Below are positions 42,029 through 53,099 of a stretch of DNA of 64,000 bases, in pieces; within the stretch, counting starts at the first letter, position 1, and each line of letters opens with the position of its first letter. Source of the stretch: Pyronema omphalodes (Eukaryota > Ascomycota > Pezizomycetes > Pezizales > Pyronemataceae); assembly GCA_024516155.1 (NCBI GenBank), contig JAJJXM010000042.1:62001-126000 (forward strand). The letters are read 5' to 3'. The notes below the pieces were generated by a model that saw only the letters and a program-made list of their open reading frames with translations, had not been told where the DNA came from and did no database searches. A program made the position numbers and the translations under genes.

Positions 42029-45000
42029 TATGGTACCTGAAATAGCATTGGCCGTTGAACTTCATGCTGGAATTGTGACGCCTGGTTTATTGGATTTGTA
42101 GCGCACCAGAAAATACGTTGTTTCTGCAAATTGAAAGAATTGAGCCATTTGGAGTTTTTGAAAGGAAGAAAATCCAGGCACGCGATGAAAAAGAGCGGGA
42201 GAGTTTGTGTGTTTCTGACGTTGAACAACATTTTATACCTACATCACCATAGGTAGCAGTGCGTTTCGTCGCGTCCGTGTCATTAGTATATAGAGAACAG
42301 CTTTTATTTGTTGCACGGTCAGTAGGAATATGTAATCATGTCAGCTGATGCGTTTGTGAATACTGAAACAGAAAAAACATTCGGCCAGAATGTCCTTGGT
42401 GATATATCACTTATCACTTACAGGCGTCGTGTGTTTCACTGCTCTTATTCTCATCGCTTTTATTCGTCTCAGAAACTTGGCAGCATATATATCTCGGTCC
42501 CTAAAACCCGATGATGTCTATGTACCAATAAACTAGAGGCCCGAGAGTACAGTTAACCTGCATGCGCCGGTCAAAATTGTAAGGTGGCGTATTTGTATAA
42601 AGTCCTGTGGCACCGTCGCATCATGAAGATGGACAGCCTAGCAGTTTCAGTGTTTATCGCGTGTTCATGGTAGAACACTGTTGCTGGTAGGACGGGTTGG
42701 CGGCTGACGAATCGTGTGAATCGCATAGACTGCAATTATCACGTGAATATTGCATTCGAGAATGCGTTTACACACCTTCTGGCCACCTTCTACTCCTCCT
42801 CCTCCCACTTCCACGACATCATAAGACGGGGTGTCGGGTACCCGCTGAAGAAATGCTGAGTCCAGATTTCTAAATAAAAGTATGGGGATTTTCAACACAC
42901 CGCGAGAATAAACTCTCTATTAATTCCTCATTGGACTGTGGTTAGCGGTAAACATTCCGTTATCGGTGGTAGTTTAATGTGTCAGCGAGCCGCCCTCCGA
43001 CTGGTGGTGCCGCGTCTGAACCCCTGTATGGGACTAAACAAATTGTGTGAAACGTCAACGCTTAGTGTGGTGTTATCAGATGATCTTTGACACTTAAGCG
43101 TGGCTACCGACACAGTAGGGATATAGGCGAGCAGCGTAACGGCACTGTATCACATGATGTATGCAGTTGATCGAGCAGTCGAAAATATAACCGTCTGAAA
43201 ATACGTCGCAACTTGTCAACACCAGAATATAACTGAGAGGATTTTCAAAGAGGCAGAGATATTCCAAGGGTGATCATAACCGGCGGAAAAATCCGAGGAT
43301 GGTGATTGGGGAAGTATGAGAGTCAGACGCATGCGTTGAAGGGTCTGCAATGTACTTTATCTGAGGAGAAGTCAACAAAGACTAGGATTGCTGAAAGGTG
43401 GGGAGCCTGTTATGTCTGTCGATGATCGCGAGGAGGATACAAGTGGTAGATTTTGCCGATGCTAGCGTGGAATTTATGTGAGTGAAGCTGTTTGTCCAAA
43501 GGTTTGGAATAAATTTCATGCGCTGGAGAATCTACTGGAAAGAACGTTTGTCCGGCCAACTTCGTCTCCGACTGATCCGAACCTGCGCGTATACTAATGG
43601 TTATAGAAGAAATGGGAGCCCTGATAAATATGAAGGGAAGTAGGTATGTGTTGTGGCTTTGCTGACAGTATTACAACCCCACATTTTGCCACGGAATTGC
43701 AGGTCCCCATTGACGACAGGTTTTGAAATGGCAGATCTTCGAACACCCTCCAATTGAAGTAAAACCATCCCGAGGGGTTTTCGGGTACTTCAGGCTGCAA
43801 GAAGCATCTAGAAGGATGATGTTTCGGGTCTCATACACTTGAATGCAGAAACAAAAGACAATTATGGCGGACCTAACCAAAACCTTGGTTAACGTATGAC
43901 TAACCAGACGCAGATTATGGGAGTCATGTTCTTATCCTTAGAAAAGCATCACTGTACCAAGAAAATGGCACAGCGTATACAATATAGATCGTATCAAAAG
44001 CTACACAGACCGCCCAGTAGCCCAGGACCTCCGAGGTCCCGCCAGGGCTGATATGATCACTGAGCTATCACTCGGTTCTGTGTCACTATGTACATCCCTT
44101 GTTCCTGAGACCCCCCCGGAATCTTAATTGAAAGAAATCGCATTCTCGCTATTTTTTTTAGGCCGCAACATCGTGTCCCTCCCGCACCACGACCCAGGAA
44201 AAACTTTTTCACCACACACTTGGCGATGCCACGCGCGCAAAAAAAACCCCACAGAACAACTTTTTGACGAATATTGCAACAAAAAAATGTTTCGTAATCA
44301 TAGCTGGGCATGCATAGAGGCCAACTTTTATATTTTATAATTCTTTTTATAATCTTTTTGAATTTTCATATTTTTATTGTTTTCGCTGTGACGGACAGTG
44401 GAAGAGCGATGCTAACCCGTCTCGTGCTTGGTGCTCCGTGTAGTGTTAAACGACCCATAATCGATATTCTCAAAATGCCATAAGGAGCTCCGGAGCTCCT
44501 TTTGCAAAAAGGCTTTTAGGACGATAAATGCCGCGCCTAGATCGCCTATTCAACTAGTGATTGTTGTTAACCGAATCTTTAAATAACCCATAATTGTGGC
44601 GTGAAACGCCCTATTTTTCAGAGCGACAAAGCAACGAATTCTATCCAGATCCTGAAATTCGCACCACCAACATTACATCATCAGCCGCACGCAAATTTCG
44701 AGCTGAGTGGAGCGAACAACAGATAACTGACCAGTTGTCCCTCACAGTAAACGCACCTGTACATATCGACGTAACACACGGAATCTGTGGCGTTGGATTA
44801 TGGTTTCTGTAACCGAAGATTTGCAATGTCAGTCATTAAATTTTGCTGACTAGATATATAATCTTGATGTTCCACGTAGATTATGGAGCATCTGCGGCCC
44901 ACATCCATGGTGTTGGACTATCCCGTCAAATCGGCCCTGATGATTCACTAGCATGGATGCCAGTTTCCCCTCATATGGTTCACCATATTGATTCATTATT

Positions 45001-46233
45001 TGTTTATATATTTATTTATTTGTTTATTATTCATGACCTTTGCAACCTCAAGGTTATGACCTGCCTACACTAAATAAATAAATACTGCCGCAATCCTGTT
45101 TCCAGGTGGCGCACTGCGGTTGTTGAAAGTGTGTCTGCCCTTGATGAGACTTGCTGGTGTTCTCGCGCGTCTGAGCTGGTCCTGAGCCCTGTTTGCCCGG
45201 TAGACTCCTCGCCGGGTGATATCCACGTATGACTATTCCAAAGTCAATGCGCAAAAGTAAGGTCGACAGATGCATCGCGGCCGATAGGTACTTCCATCTC
45301 CCGGCTATACACCGTGCGCCAGATACCCCGCACAATATCAGTTGGAGTTTGCTGTTGATTCAGATTATCGGTGTCACGAATGGAAAGGCTGAAATTTGTA
45401 CGACAATCATCTCTCTTTTGGTTAGTTTACCATCATGAATTTCGTGCGCAGGGTGTTAAGCTCACCGCCGGTGATTCTCGCCCGCTTCGATGACGCATCA
45501 TGCCACCATCGGCGGCCCCTGTCACCAGCGACAGGGATAACCGGTTAGATATATGTACATATGTCCTGGAGATATTTATTGAGAACTCGACTATTCTGGA
45601 TTGCTCCTTGGTCGGTTGAGCCAATGAAACCATTAGATGCAATATCGAAGGGATATATATGTGGATTACCGGAATTAGAAAGTTGACTCCATGATTTCAG
45701 TCACCACTTTCTTTCACAGCGACCTCTAGTCAAGTGCATTTGTAATGATCAAGAGAGATTCTATGGAGTCCCTGCCAGTTAACGCTGGTTTTGGGAAATG
45801 TATTGACCGGTGCCGCGTTATCAAGCTTCGAAATACTCCAGCTTCAACCATGAGGCGGAAAAACCCAGCGCTTAGCGCTATCTACAAGGCAATTTCGAAG
45901 GCATGAGACAACTGCAATTTTATCGATCGTAGGATGCAAAACGCCTTGAGCCAGCGCACACTACCTACGACCTCAAGCATGTGGCTTGTTGCTTTTTGAA
46001 GCCTACAACGTATGTCCGGAAAACAACTCCGCAGTCTTCATAACATAATACTAAAAACCTTGACTCTGTAGACCTTACACGAAGCGTTCGGTATACACCT
46101 ACCTATGAAGTCTCGCCATCCCCCCATCGAGAACCCGAAGTACTGTATTGATACATTCGAAAATAAGGCTGGGCAATCGTACCAGTCGTCACACCGCTCA
46201 ACCTCCTACCCTGCACCCGTCAATATCCACAGC
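42029..46233. other. Intergenic between the zinc-finger paralogues
   Basis: Short ORFs only. It contains a 20-bp perfect palindrome at 44482-44501. From about 45780 the sequence begins to resemble the upstream region of gene A (for example GTATGTCCGGAA at about 46010 and 40682), so part is duplicated. Confidence 0.5.
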
Positions 46234-46242
46234 TATATAAAG
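46234..46242 (+). promoter_or_regulatory. TATA box of zinc-finger gene B
   Basis: TATATAAAG about 135 bp upstream of the ATG, in the same surroundings as in gene A (CTCCTACCCTGCA upstream, CT-rich leader downstream). Confidence 0.65.
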
Positions 46243-46372
46243 GCACCCCTCTGCACTATCTCGCCTTTCCCCACATACTCTCTTCCAAACACACCCGTCG
46301 ATCACGACCATTATCTTTGGCTCCATCCTACCTCCTGCGATCATACCAGAACGTACCCTGATTGAAGCAGAA

Positions 46373-47494
46373 ATGGCTGCTCATATTCATTGGACGGATG
46401 AGACTATAGTACCTGTGGATTATTCTGAAAATCTCTATGGCTTTAGAGATTATGGTACGGGAAGTTTGAAGCCTTTCAACGACTGGCAGGACTTTAATGA
46501 AGCAGAAATGTTGAATGGTATGGCTGCTGCCCATCGAGTGATTGGTGAAGAAGCTTTCTTGGACGACTGCGAAGTACATGAGACTGCAAAACTAAATTCG
46601 TAGTCAAGATTTACCGGTCTCAAACACTTCGACTGTAAACGAGAAGACAGGACTAGAGAACTTGACAGAATCCATAGTGTTCGTTTGTTGTCTATTTCAA
46701 ATACCCGGTGTACCGTCGCACTAATTAGCTGTAGATCATCGGACTGGTTTCTTCCATATTTGGACGAAGCAATAATGAGCGAAGACTTTCAAGAACCATT
46801 TATCCAGGAAAATAACACATCATATCAATTACACATCACATCCACACCTACTCATAACCCGAATGACGTTAGAGGTTTCTCAACCACCAATGTCATCACC
46901 GACCGATCACTCGTTGCCGTGTCGCCATTCCCACCAAACCTCGGGGAGACCTTTGAAGAAGAACTAGAGGACCTAGACCTAGATATACAAATTTTGCTTG
47001 GTATCAACAGTAGTTCTGGATGTCAGCCATCATTACCCGAGATTTCCTACAGCCCACCCCTTCCGATCACACCAAGTCCCTCCGCGGATGCCAATAAGAA
47101 GAACTGTCTTCCGGGGAAGGACACCTACCGCTGCCCCGAGGAAAGTTGTGGGAAATCTTATGCAAGACGGAATGCACTAAACCGACACATAAATTCTATT
47201 CATCGGCGCCCTGGAATATTGTGTCCGTTTTGTTCAGGGAAGAAGGTTTTTAATAGGAGTGATAACTTTCGGAGGTGAGCAAACTTCAGCTATCAAGATA
47301 ATCATTGCACATTGGATAGATATTGCAGTTGGAATCTGAGCAAGAGGGGCTGATTGATTGTGTCAAGGCATGTTTCGACTATTCATGAACAGGTGCCGCC
47401 GGATGATGTACAGATGCGGCAATGTTTGAGAGAGCATTATCAGGGGACAAGAAGGAGGACTTCGTGGAGGAAGCAAAGGGTATTCTGCACTTAG
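46373..47494 (+). CDS. C2H2 zinc-finger protein, paralogue B
   Basis: Exon 1 is 46373-46517; exon 2 starts at 46609; the last intron is 47275-47367 (GTGAGC to GTCAAG) and the last exon ends with TAG at 47494. Exon 1 is exactly the length of that in gene A (145 nt) and the last exons match (127 nt). Unlike A, the frame starting at 46609 meets a stop near 46726, while the acidic block and fingers lie in another frame (open from before 46685), so a further intron or a frameshift lies between about 46675 and 46830; I could not place it. The fingers are CPEESCGKSYARRNALNRH and CPFCSGKKVFNRSDNFRRHV. If no intron exists there, this copy is a pseudogene. Its role would be as for A. Confidence 0.65.
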
Positions 47495-50484
47495 ATACAT
47501 TATATGGAACCATGCTAAAATTTACAAAGTTTTCCGAGATATCTTAATCTCCGCGTATCGAAGTTCTAGCGCACGAAGGTGTAATCATAGAATGATATAT
47601 ATCCTTGCAGTACGGAATATGGGACGGCCATCGTAGAGGATGAGAAGAAGCCAGAGATTTTGAGCGTGTTGCAAGTTAAATCCGATAACGGAGTATGTGC
47701 TTGGCGATATATATTTTTAGAATTTACAAGTTTGCTATTTTATGGCCCTAGGTTAGGCTGTCTTAAGAATTCTTCCATCCATATACCCCTTTATAATCTC
47801 AACCACAACCCCACCGATTCGAAATTTGTTCGGTAATAATGGAAGGAGATGAATTCTTATCACACACAAGATGGATTTGGGCCGTAGACGAATGGGCAGA
47901 TGAATATTAAAGAGACCTGTACTGTGTATTGGCGGTAAAAGACTGGAGATGTGATTGGCACGCCAAGACATGTGAAGGTACCGGGGTATTCTTTTACCGG
48001 TCTAGAAACTGGTTATTCCACGCCCAGAAGGATTGTATAATCTCTTCTCATTTGCTGTTTATATTGACTAAACGGGAGTACCGGCGTGATCACGGTGGTA
48101 TGGCGCGCCATACAGAGCGATGTTGCAAGCGGAGAAAACTCCGCCCCACAGAATATCACTCGAGGCCATTTGGATCCGCTGGGCACATTTGTCAAAGCGG
48201 CAGAAAAAAGGTGATATCACAGCGCACTGGTCGTGGCTTTGTGTTGCCCACGATAGCCGCATGCTACATACAGCAGCATGCAGTGAAGAAGGCGGATAAG
48301 ACCCACAGACAGTCGAACAGAGGTTTAAGACAGCACGTGACAGGGGTCAGGGCCGTTACACGGAACTGAAATGTAACCCTAACCGCAGAACTTTGAAAAG
48401 AAAACCCAAGCAAAATATGTGTATTCTCTATATGCTGTTGAATATCATATTTGCTACTAGTCCACAGTTGGTATACAGGTTAGTCTAGAGTGGTATTTGT
48501 CACGGATAAAAACGAAGTGGAGTATATTGATATTCTTTGCCGACCATGACTCCGTTGATTGGAGTTTGCTTCAACCAGCAGTCGTGGTAGAGTGTATTGT
48601 TTTCCTTCGTTGTACTCCAGACTCCGAAGAATTTGAGAATATCTACGCAATTCAGACTGATAACGAGAAGCCATGGCGGATGTGGGAATTGTGTGGGTAT
48701 TCAGGAGAACGTAAGAGGATGGTATTAGCAGCGTAGAAAAGGAAGCCAGGGGCTGTTTGGGCGCCTGTAATAGTGTTTAATTTTATAGCGTTTGATAATG
48801 GTGTTGGGGGAAGTTTACTGGGGATTATGTGGATTTACTCTTTGTTGGTTACACATTTACTACGACATAAAGACCGTTTCACGCTACATTTATCCGTTGC
48901 AGCGTTATCTATCGTCGAGCTCAGTTACCGAGAGCTACTTCTCGCACAAGGAACCTATCTAGGCACGCTCATTATCGGCATTCACCAAAGCCGGAGATTC
49001 TGAGCTCCAGACGGCCTCATCGAGAAGCTGTTTTCATATTATCGTATTTATTTACGTCATCACTATCCCTGGCGAAAAGGATAACACGGATTACAAGTGA
49101 TATCTCATGTTTGTATTCTTGGCGGAACATATTTTCGTGAGTCACGGGGTGGCCGGGGGAAACGTCATAATCAAATAGGCACAATCAAAATGGAATTAAA
49201 TTCTCTCTTTTCACCTGAGTTGTTGCTTCTTGATATCCCGGGTTTCATGCTGGCATCCATTGTGAGGAAATGTTTTAGATAACTAATCCCGAAAAGAGGG
49301 TATGTTTTAGCCTCATATATGTAGCATGAAATTTCCTTAACACTTATATCCTCAGTGAGAATATGCGGCCGGTAGTAGGTACTGATCTTCAGACGAGAGT
49401 ATGTCCGGAGCTCTTTTAGCCCCTCATATGATACCATTTCAAAGGCCAAGGGAACTGTATCACATAAGGGACTAAATATTTGAACTTACCTATCCACCAT
49501 AGTTTTGTTACACCCTCACTGTTTCTCAGGGACCTCCTGGAGTTGTGGTCATTCTATCGGTATGTATGGGAATTGTGTAGAGCGCACCGTACTTACTGCA
49601 TCCTTCGAGCACGTAATAATTCCAGTTCACATTACCGCGCGAACGAACGGCACGAGACTGCACATTCCTATATATTGGCAAAGGGTGACGGCATTTTCTT
49701 GTGGAATGGAGCCGCTTAATTTGGAGGGCGAATGATCTCCGTGCGCAGCTGCGCAACGTTCTTAGATTGCCGCTGCAGCCGGTACATGCGCGCTACCCGG
49801 CATGGTTAAGAATAAAGCCGTCATACATGCTCACTCGGTTGTTTACTAAGTAGGCGTAAAAAACTCCGCCAGATGAAATATATACTGAAACTTCACGCCA
49901 TATGCATCGGTATTTTCGGTTTCGACAGGAAGAAGTGCTGGATTTCGAAAAATTTGCTTCGTCGGTTAGAGAAGTACTCGTGGCAAAACTTCGGTTGCGG
50001 GATGCCTTTGGATACTGTTTTTTACTTCATTATTAATCCGTAAACATATTATGAATACTGGATAAGTTATCAGTGTTCCATATGATATCATGAAGCGGAA
50101 GGAAATGGTCAAGGTATGGTGTCAATGGCAGCCACTTAGTAGAGATAACTTGACCGAGGCCTCAAACCCCCTCCTCTGACAAAAGCCCTATTACAACCTT
50201 GATCAGGGGTTCGAAAATTCAATTCAAAGGCGTGGTTGTAGAGCGGGTAGCGCTAGAATGTCAGCCATGTTTCGGTGGCAGAGGGAACTTTTCAAGGCAT
50301 CAAAATCTTGGCTCCATTATTCGCACTATACCCGGATTGGAATAGTAAAATGTCCGGTCTAGCTTAGTACAGAGCGAGTGATAAATTATGGTGTGCCGCT
50401 AGTACGTTTTCGGCTGCTCTGCTTCGTGAAACTATGCTCATGGGGTATCACCCATCGCTTAATAATCAGCTTTGAGTTGTCCTG
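47495..50484. other. Intergenic, no gene seen
   Basis: Several 60-150 codon ORFs (for example 47929-48369) lack recognisable features. Confidence 0.45.
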
Positions 50485-50500
50485 TGGAAAACCAAGCCCA
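50485..50500. repeat. LINE target-site duplication, left copy
   Basis: TGGAAAACCAAGCCCA, repeated exactly at 52609-52624. Confidence 0.92.
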
Positions 50501-52608
50501 CGTGACGTGGATCGCGCGAGGAAAAACCCCCGAAGAAGTAGCTGCGAAACTGAGTCGCTGCGCCGAAATCTGCATATACTGGGCCCGTGGCAACGCAGTA
50601 CGCTTCGAGCCCGATAAAACGGAGGCTATCCTCTTCTCTAACCGCCGATCCCCCCCGGACATATCCACTGTCACAATCCCCGTCGACGATCACCTCGTTT
50701 CCTTCTCTTCCCGTCCCGTTCGGTGGCTGGGCTACTGGTTGGAACAGTCGCTCACTTTCAACCACCACCACCAACGGTGGATTGCTAAGGCACGACAACA
50801 GCAAGCACGGCTTGCTCGCCTGTGCAAGAGACAGGGGCTCCCTCCCGCAAGCACCGCCAACCTCCAAAAAGCGGTAGTCCAATCCGTGGCTACGTACGGT
50901 ATTGACGTCAACGCCGCCCGCAAAAAACCTCCTCGTGACGCTGGCAAAATCACCCGTCTTCAACTGATCCTCAGCCAACAGGCCCGAGCCGTCACAGGGT
51001 GCCTCCGCACAACCCCCCTCGGCTTTCTGATGGCTGAAGGAGCCACCCGCCCCGCAGAAGCAATTGTGCGTAGTAGAGAAGCTCGGTTCCGAGCACGAAT
51101 TCTCACTCGTCCTCCCCCGGCGGCCTCCACCCAACCGTCCCCGACCGCCGACGCCATTCGCAGTCTGACCCGACGAGCAGCTGCTCGTACAGGTTTCACT
51201 GCCATCGAAACCGTCGAACCCCCCGCTCGTTTCAACTTCCGCTATATGGACGTTGTAATAGAACCTCGCGAGGAAGCGGCAGCTTCAGCACGCAGCTGGC
51301 GCTCGCTCCAAGCGCTCTGCTTCTGGACCGACGGCTCCAGAATTAACGACAGGAGTGGCGCAGGGTACGTCCATTATGTCGATGGCTCCCTTGTCTCCCG
51401 GTCCTTTCACCTTGGCCCACATGTCGAGGTCTTCGACGCCGAGCTTTTCGCCATCCACCAGGCCTTGCTCGAATGCTACGACGACCTTATCATCCCCCCC
51501 CCGATGAAAAAGATCGTCATCTTCTCAGATGCCCAGGCTGCTCTGGCCCGCATCATGACGGAGGACCCCGGCCCTGGACAGTCCCTGTCCCGCCGCATCC
51601 GCGGATTGGTACGAGACTTCGTCAATTGGGACGTCGATGTCCAAATCCGCTGGGTTCCTGGACACTCCGACATTGAGGAAAATGAAGCCGCAGATGGAGC
51701 TGCTAAGCTGGGTGCGCAGCATCGATGTGAGGCACAGGCGCTCACTCGGTGCACCGACCCAACCTGCTTTACCCCCCCGGAAGCATCCCTCGCTAGCATC
51801 AACAGAGTAGCCACTGAGACTCTGGCTGATATCACCGAGCGCTGGATCACCAAGGACCTACGCTCCAGCAAGTCCTACAGACCACGCCGCAAGTTTGGTC
51901 TACGAGCAGACCTCCGGGACCTGCCCAAGCGAAAGGCTGCGGTCTTCCTCCAGCTCGCGTCTGGCCACGCACTGGTGGGAACCCACCTTAAACGAATTAA
52001 AAAGAAAGAATCTGACGCTTGTTGGTGGTGTGAGTCCAACCAGCGTCAAACCAGAGGACACCTCTTCGGAGAGTGCCGGAGATGGCAATCAGAGTTTGGG
52101 AAGCTCCGGAAAGAGGTGGAAAGAATTACGGGGAGACCGAGGAGGACGCGGGGACGTTTGAAAGTGGTGAATATTTTTAGGGACGATCGACTCACGAAAG
52201 CGATCTTGGAATACCTGGCTGCAACCCAGATTGGCAGACGATATGAATAGCAGCGCAAGAGAGGGAAAAAGTACGCGAGTGTTTTTCGTTTCTTTTGTGT
52301 TTCTGTACCTTTTCCTTTGTTTTTTCACTTAAAGGAGGACACGCATGGGCAAATTTGTTTTTTCTTTTCTTTTGGAAGACGTTTGTTTCTTTTCTTTCTC
52401 TGTTTTTTCCTTATGAGATTGGCTTTAGGGGGTGAGGGAAGTTAAAGTTTTTGTTTTTCTTTGCGCGGGGACGTTTTTGGGGATAAGGAGATCAGGGGGC
52501 CTCATTAGGAGGCTTCGGCCTCGAGGACAGGATTAGGATAGTGCCATAGTTTCCCGCATAGGCCTTAGAGGCCTCGAACGGTGTATGATTAAAATGTAAA
52601 AATGTAAA
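50501..52608 (+). mobile_element. 5'-truncated Tad/I-type LINE
   Basis: A 2.1-kb insertion bounded by a perfect 16-bp target duplication, with an A-rich (AAAATGT) 3' tail as expected from target-primed reverse transcription. It keeps only the C-terminal part of ORF2 and the 3' UTR. The ORF has no stop codons, so insertion was recent. A second, shorter copy of the 3' end lies at 15826-15960. Confidence 0.93.
50502..52250 (+). pseudogene. LINE ORF2 C-terminal part (RT thumb, RNase H, zinc knuckle)
   Basis: About 582 codons remain. The start reads VTWIARGKTPEEVAAKLSRC and WARGNAVRFEPDKTEAILFS, the region after the RT catalytic YADD box, which is lost. An RNase H domain follows with its acids: FWTDGSRIND, FDAELFAIHQAL, IFSDAQAAL and VPGHSDIEENEAADGAAKLG. 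A knuckle CWWCES...RGHLFGEC (C-x2-C-x9-H-x4-C) lies near the C-terminus, as in Tad and I elements. With no endonuclease and no RT active site it cannot move itself. The upstream in-frame host sequence does not belong to it. Confidence 0.93.
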
Positions 52609-52624
52609 TGGAAAACCAAGCCCA
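52609..52624. repeat. LINE target-site duplication, right copy
   Basis: Exact repeat of 50485-50500 directly after the A-rich tail. Confidence 0.92.
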
Positions 52625-52731
52625 TAAGTCATGACTCGTCACTTGATAATCGAAGAGTGCTTTTGGGCTGTATGTATTCCCCGGACTTTGCCAAGTTCCT
52701 GGCTCTACTAATGGTCCGAGATCATAGGGTA

Positions 52732-53097
52732 CAGTCGACTCGGGTTATAAGGGTACTGTCTATAAGAATACCCACTGTAGAAGGGTACCTGCCGCGGTCC
52801 CGACGGTTTTTGTATGGGAATTAAGGGTATCACAGTGTACTAGAATATCCTTATGAAAATGCCGAAAATTTGTATGGTACCCTTATACAGTGGGGCAGCT
52901 GGTGATGTGGCTATAGTACAATTTGTGTGGCTATGGTGCAATTTGTGTGGCGCTAGGACTCCACTTACCTCCGCACTACCCCGGCTCTGTGCATCTCGAT
53001 CAATCACTCGTGCCAAGGCTCTCGGTCTTTAAGAATATACATCATATAAGGGTAGACCCTTTCGGTCCCGGCGTACCCTTATAGACCGAGTCGACTG
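52732..53097. mobile_element. pogo/Fot-like MITE (366 bp)
   Basis: Inverted ends of about 25 bp, CAGTCGACTCGG(G/T)(T/C)TATAAGGG, are flanked by TA on both sides (52730-52731 and 53098-53099). TA duplication and CAGTCGACTC ends are typical of the pogo/Fot branch of Tc1-mariner in fungi. The inside carries further inverted AGGGTACC/GGTACCCTT words and no ORF. Confidence 0.85.
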
Positions 53098-53099
53098 TA

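Noticed and set aside
47929..48369. 146-codon ORF downstream of zinc-finger gene B
   Set aside because: Many Cys/Arg/His residues but no spacing that fits a finger; no homologous ORF downstream of gene A.
50472..50501. Start of the LINE ORF at 50472
   Set aside because: The target duplication places the left edge of the element at 50501, so the first ten codons are host DNA read by chance.
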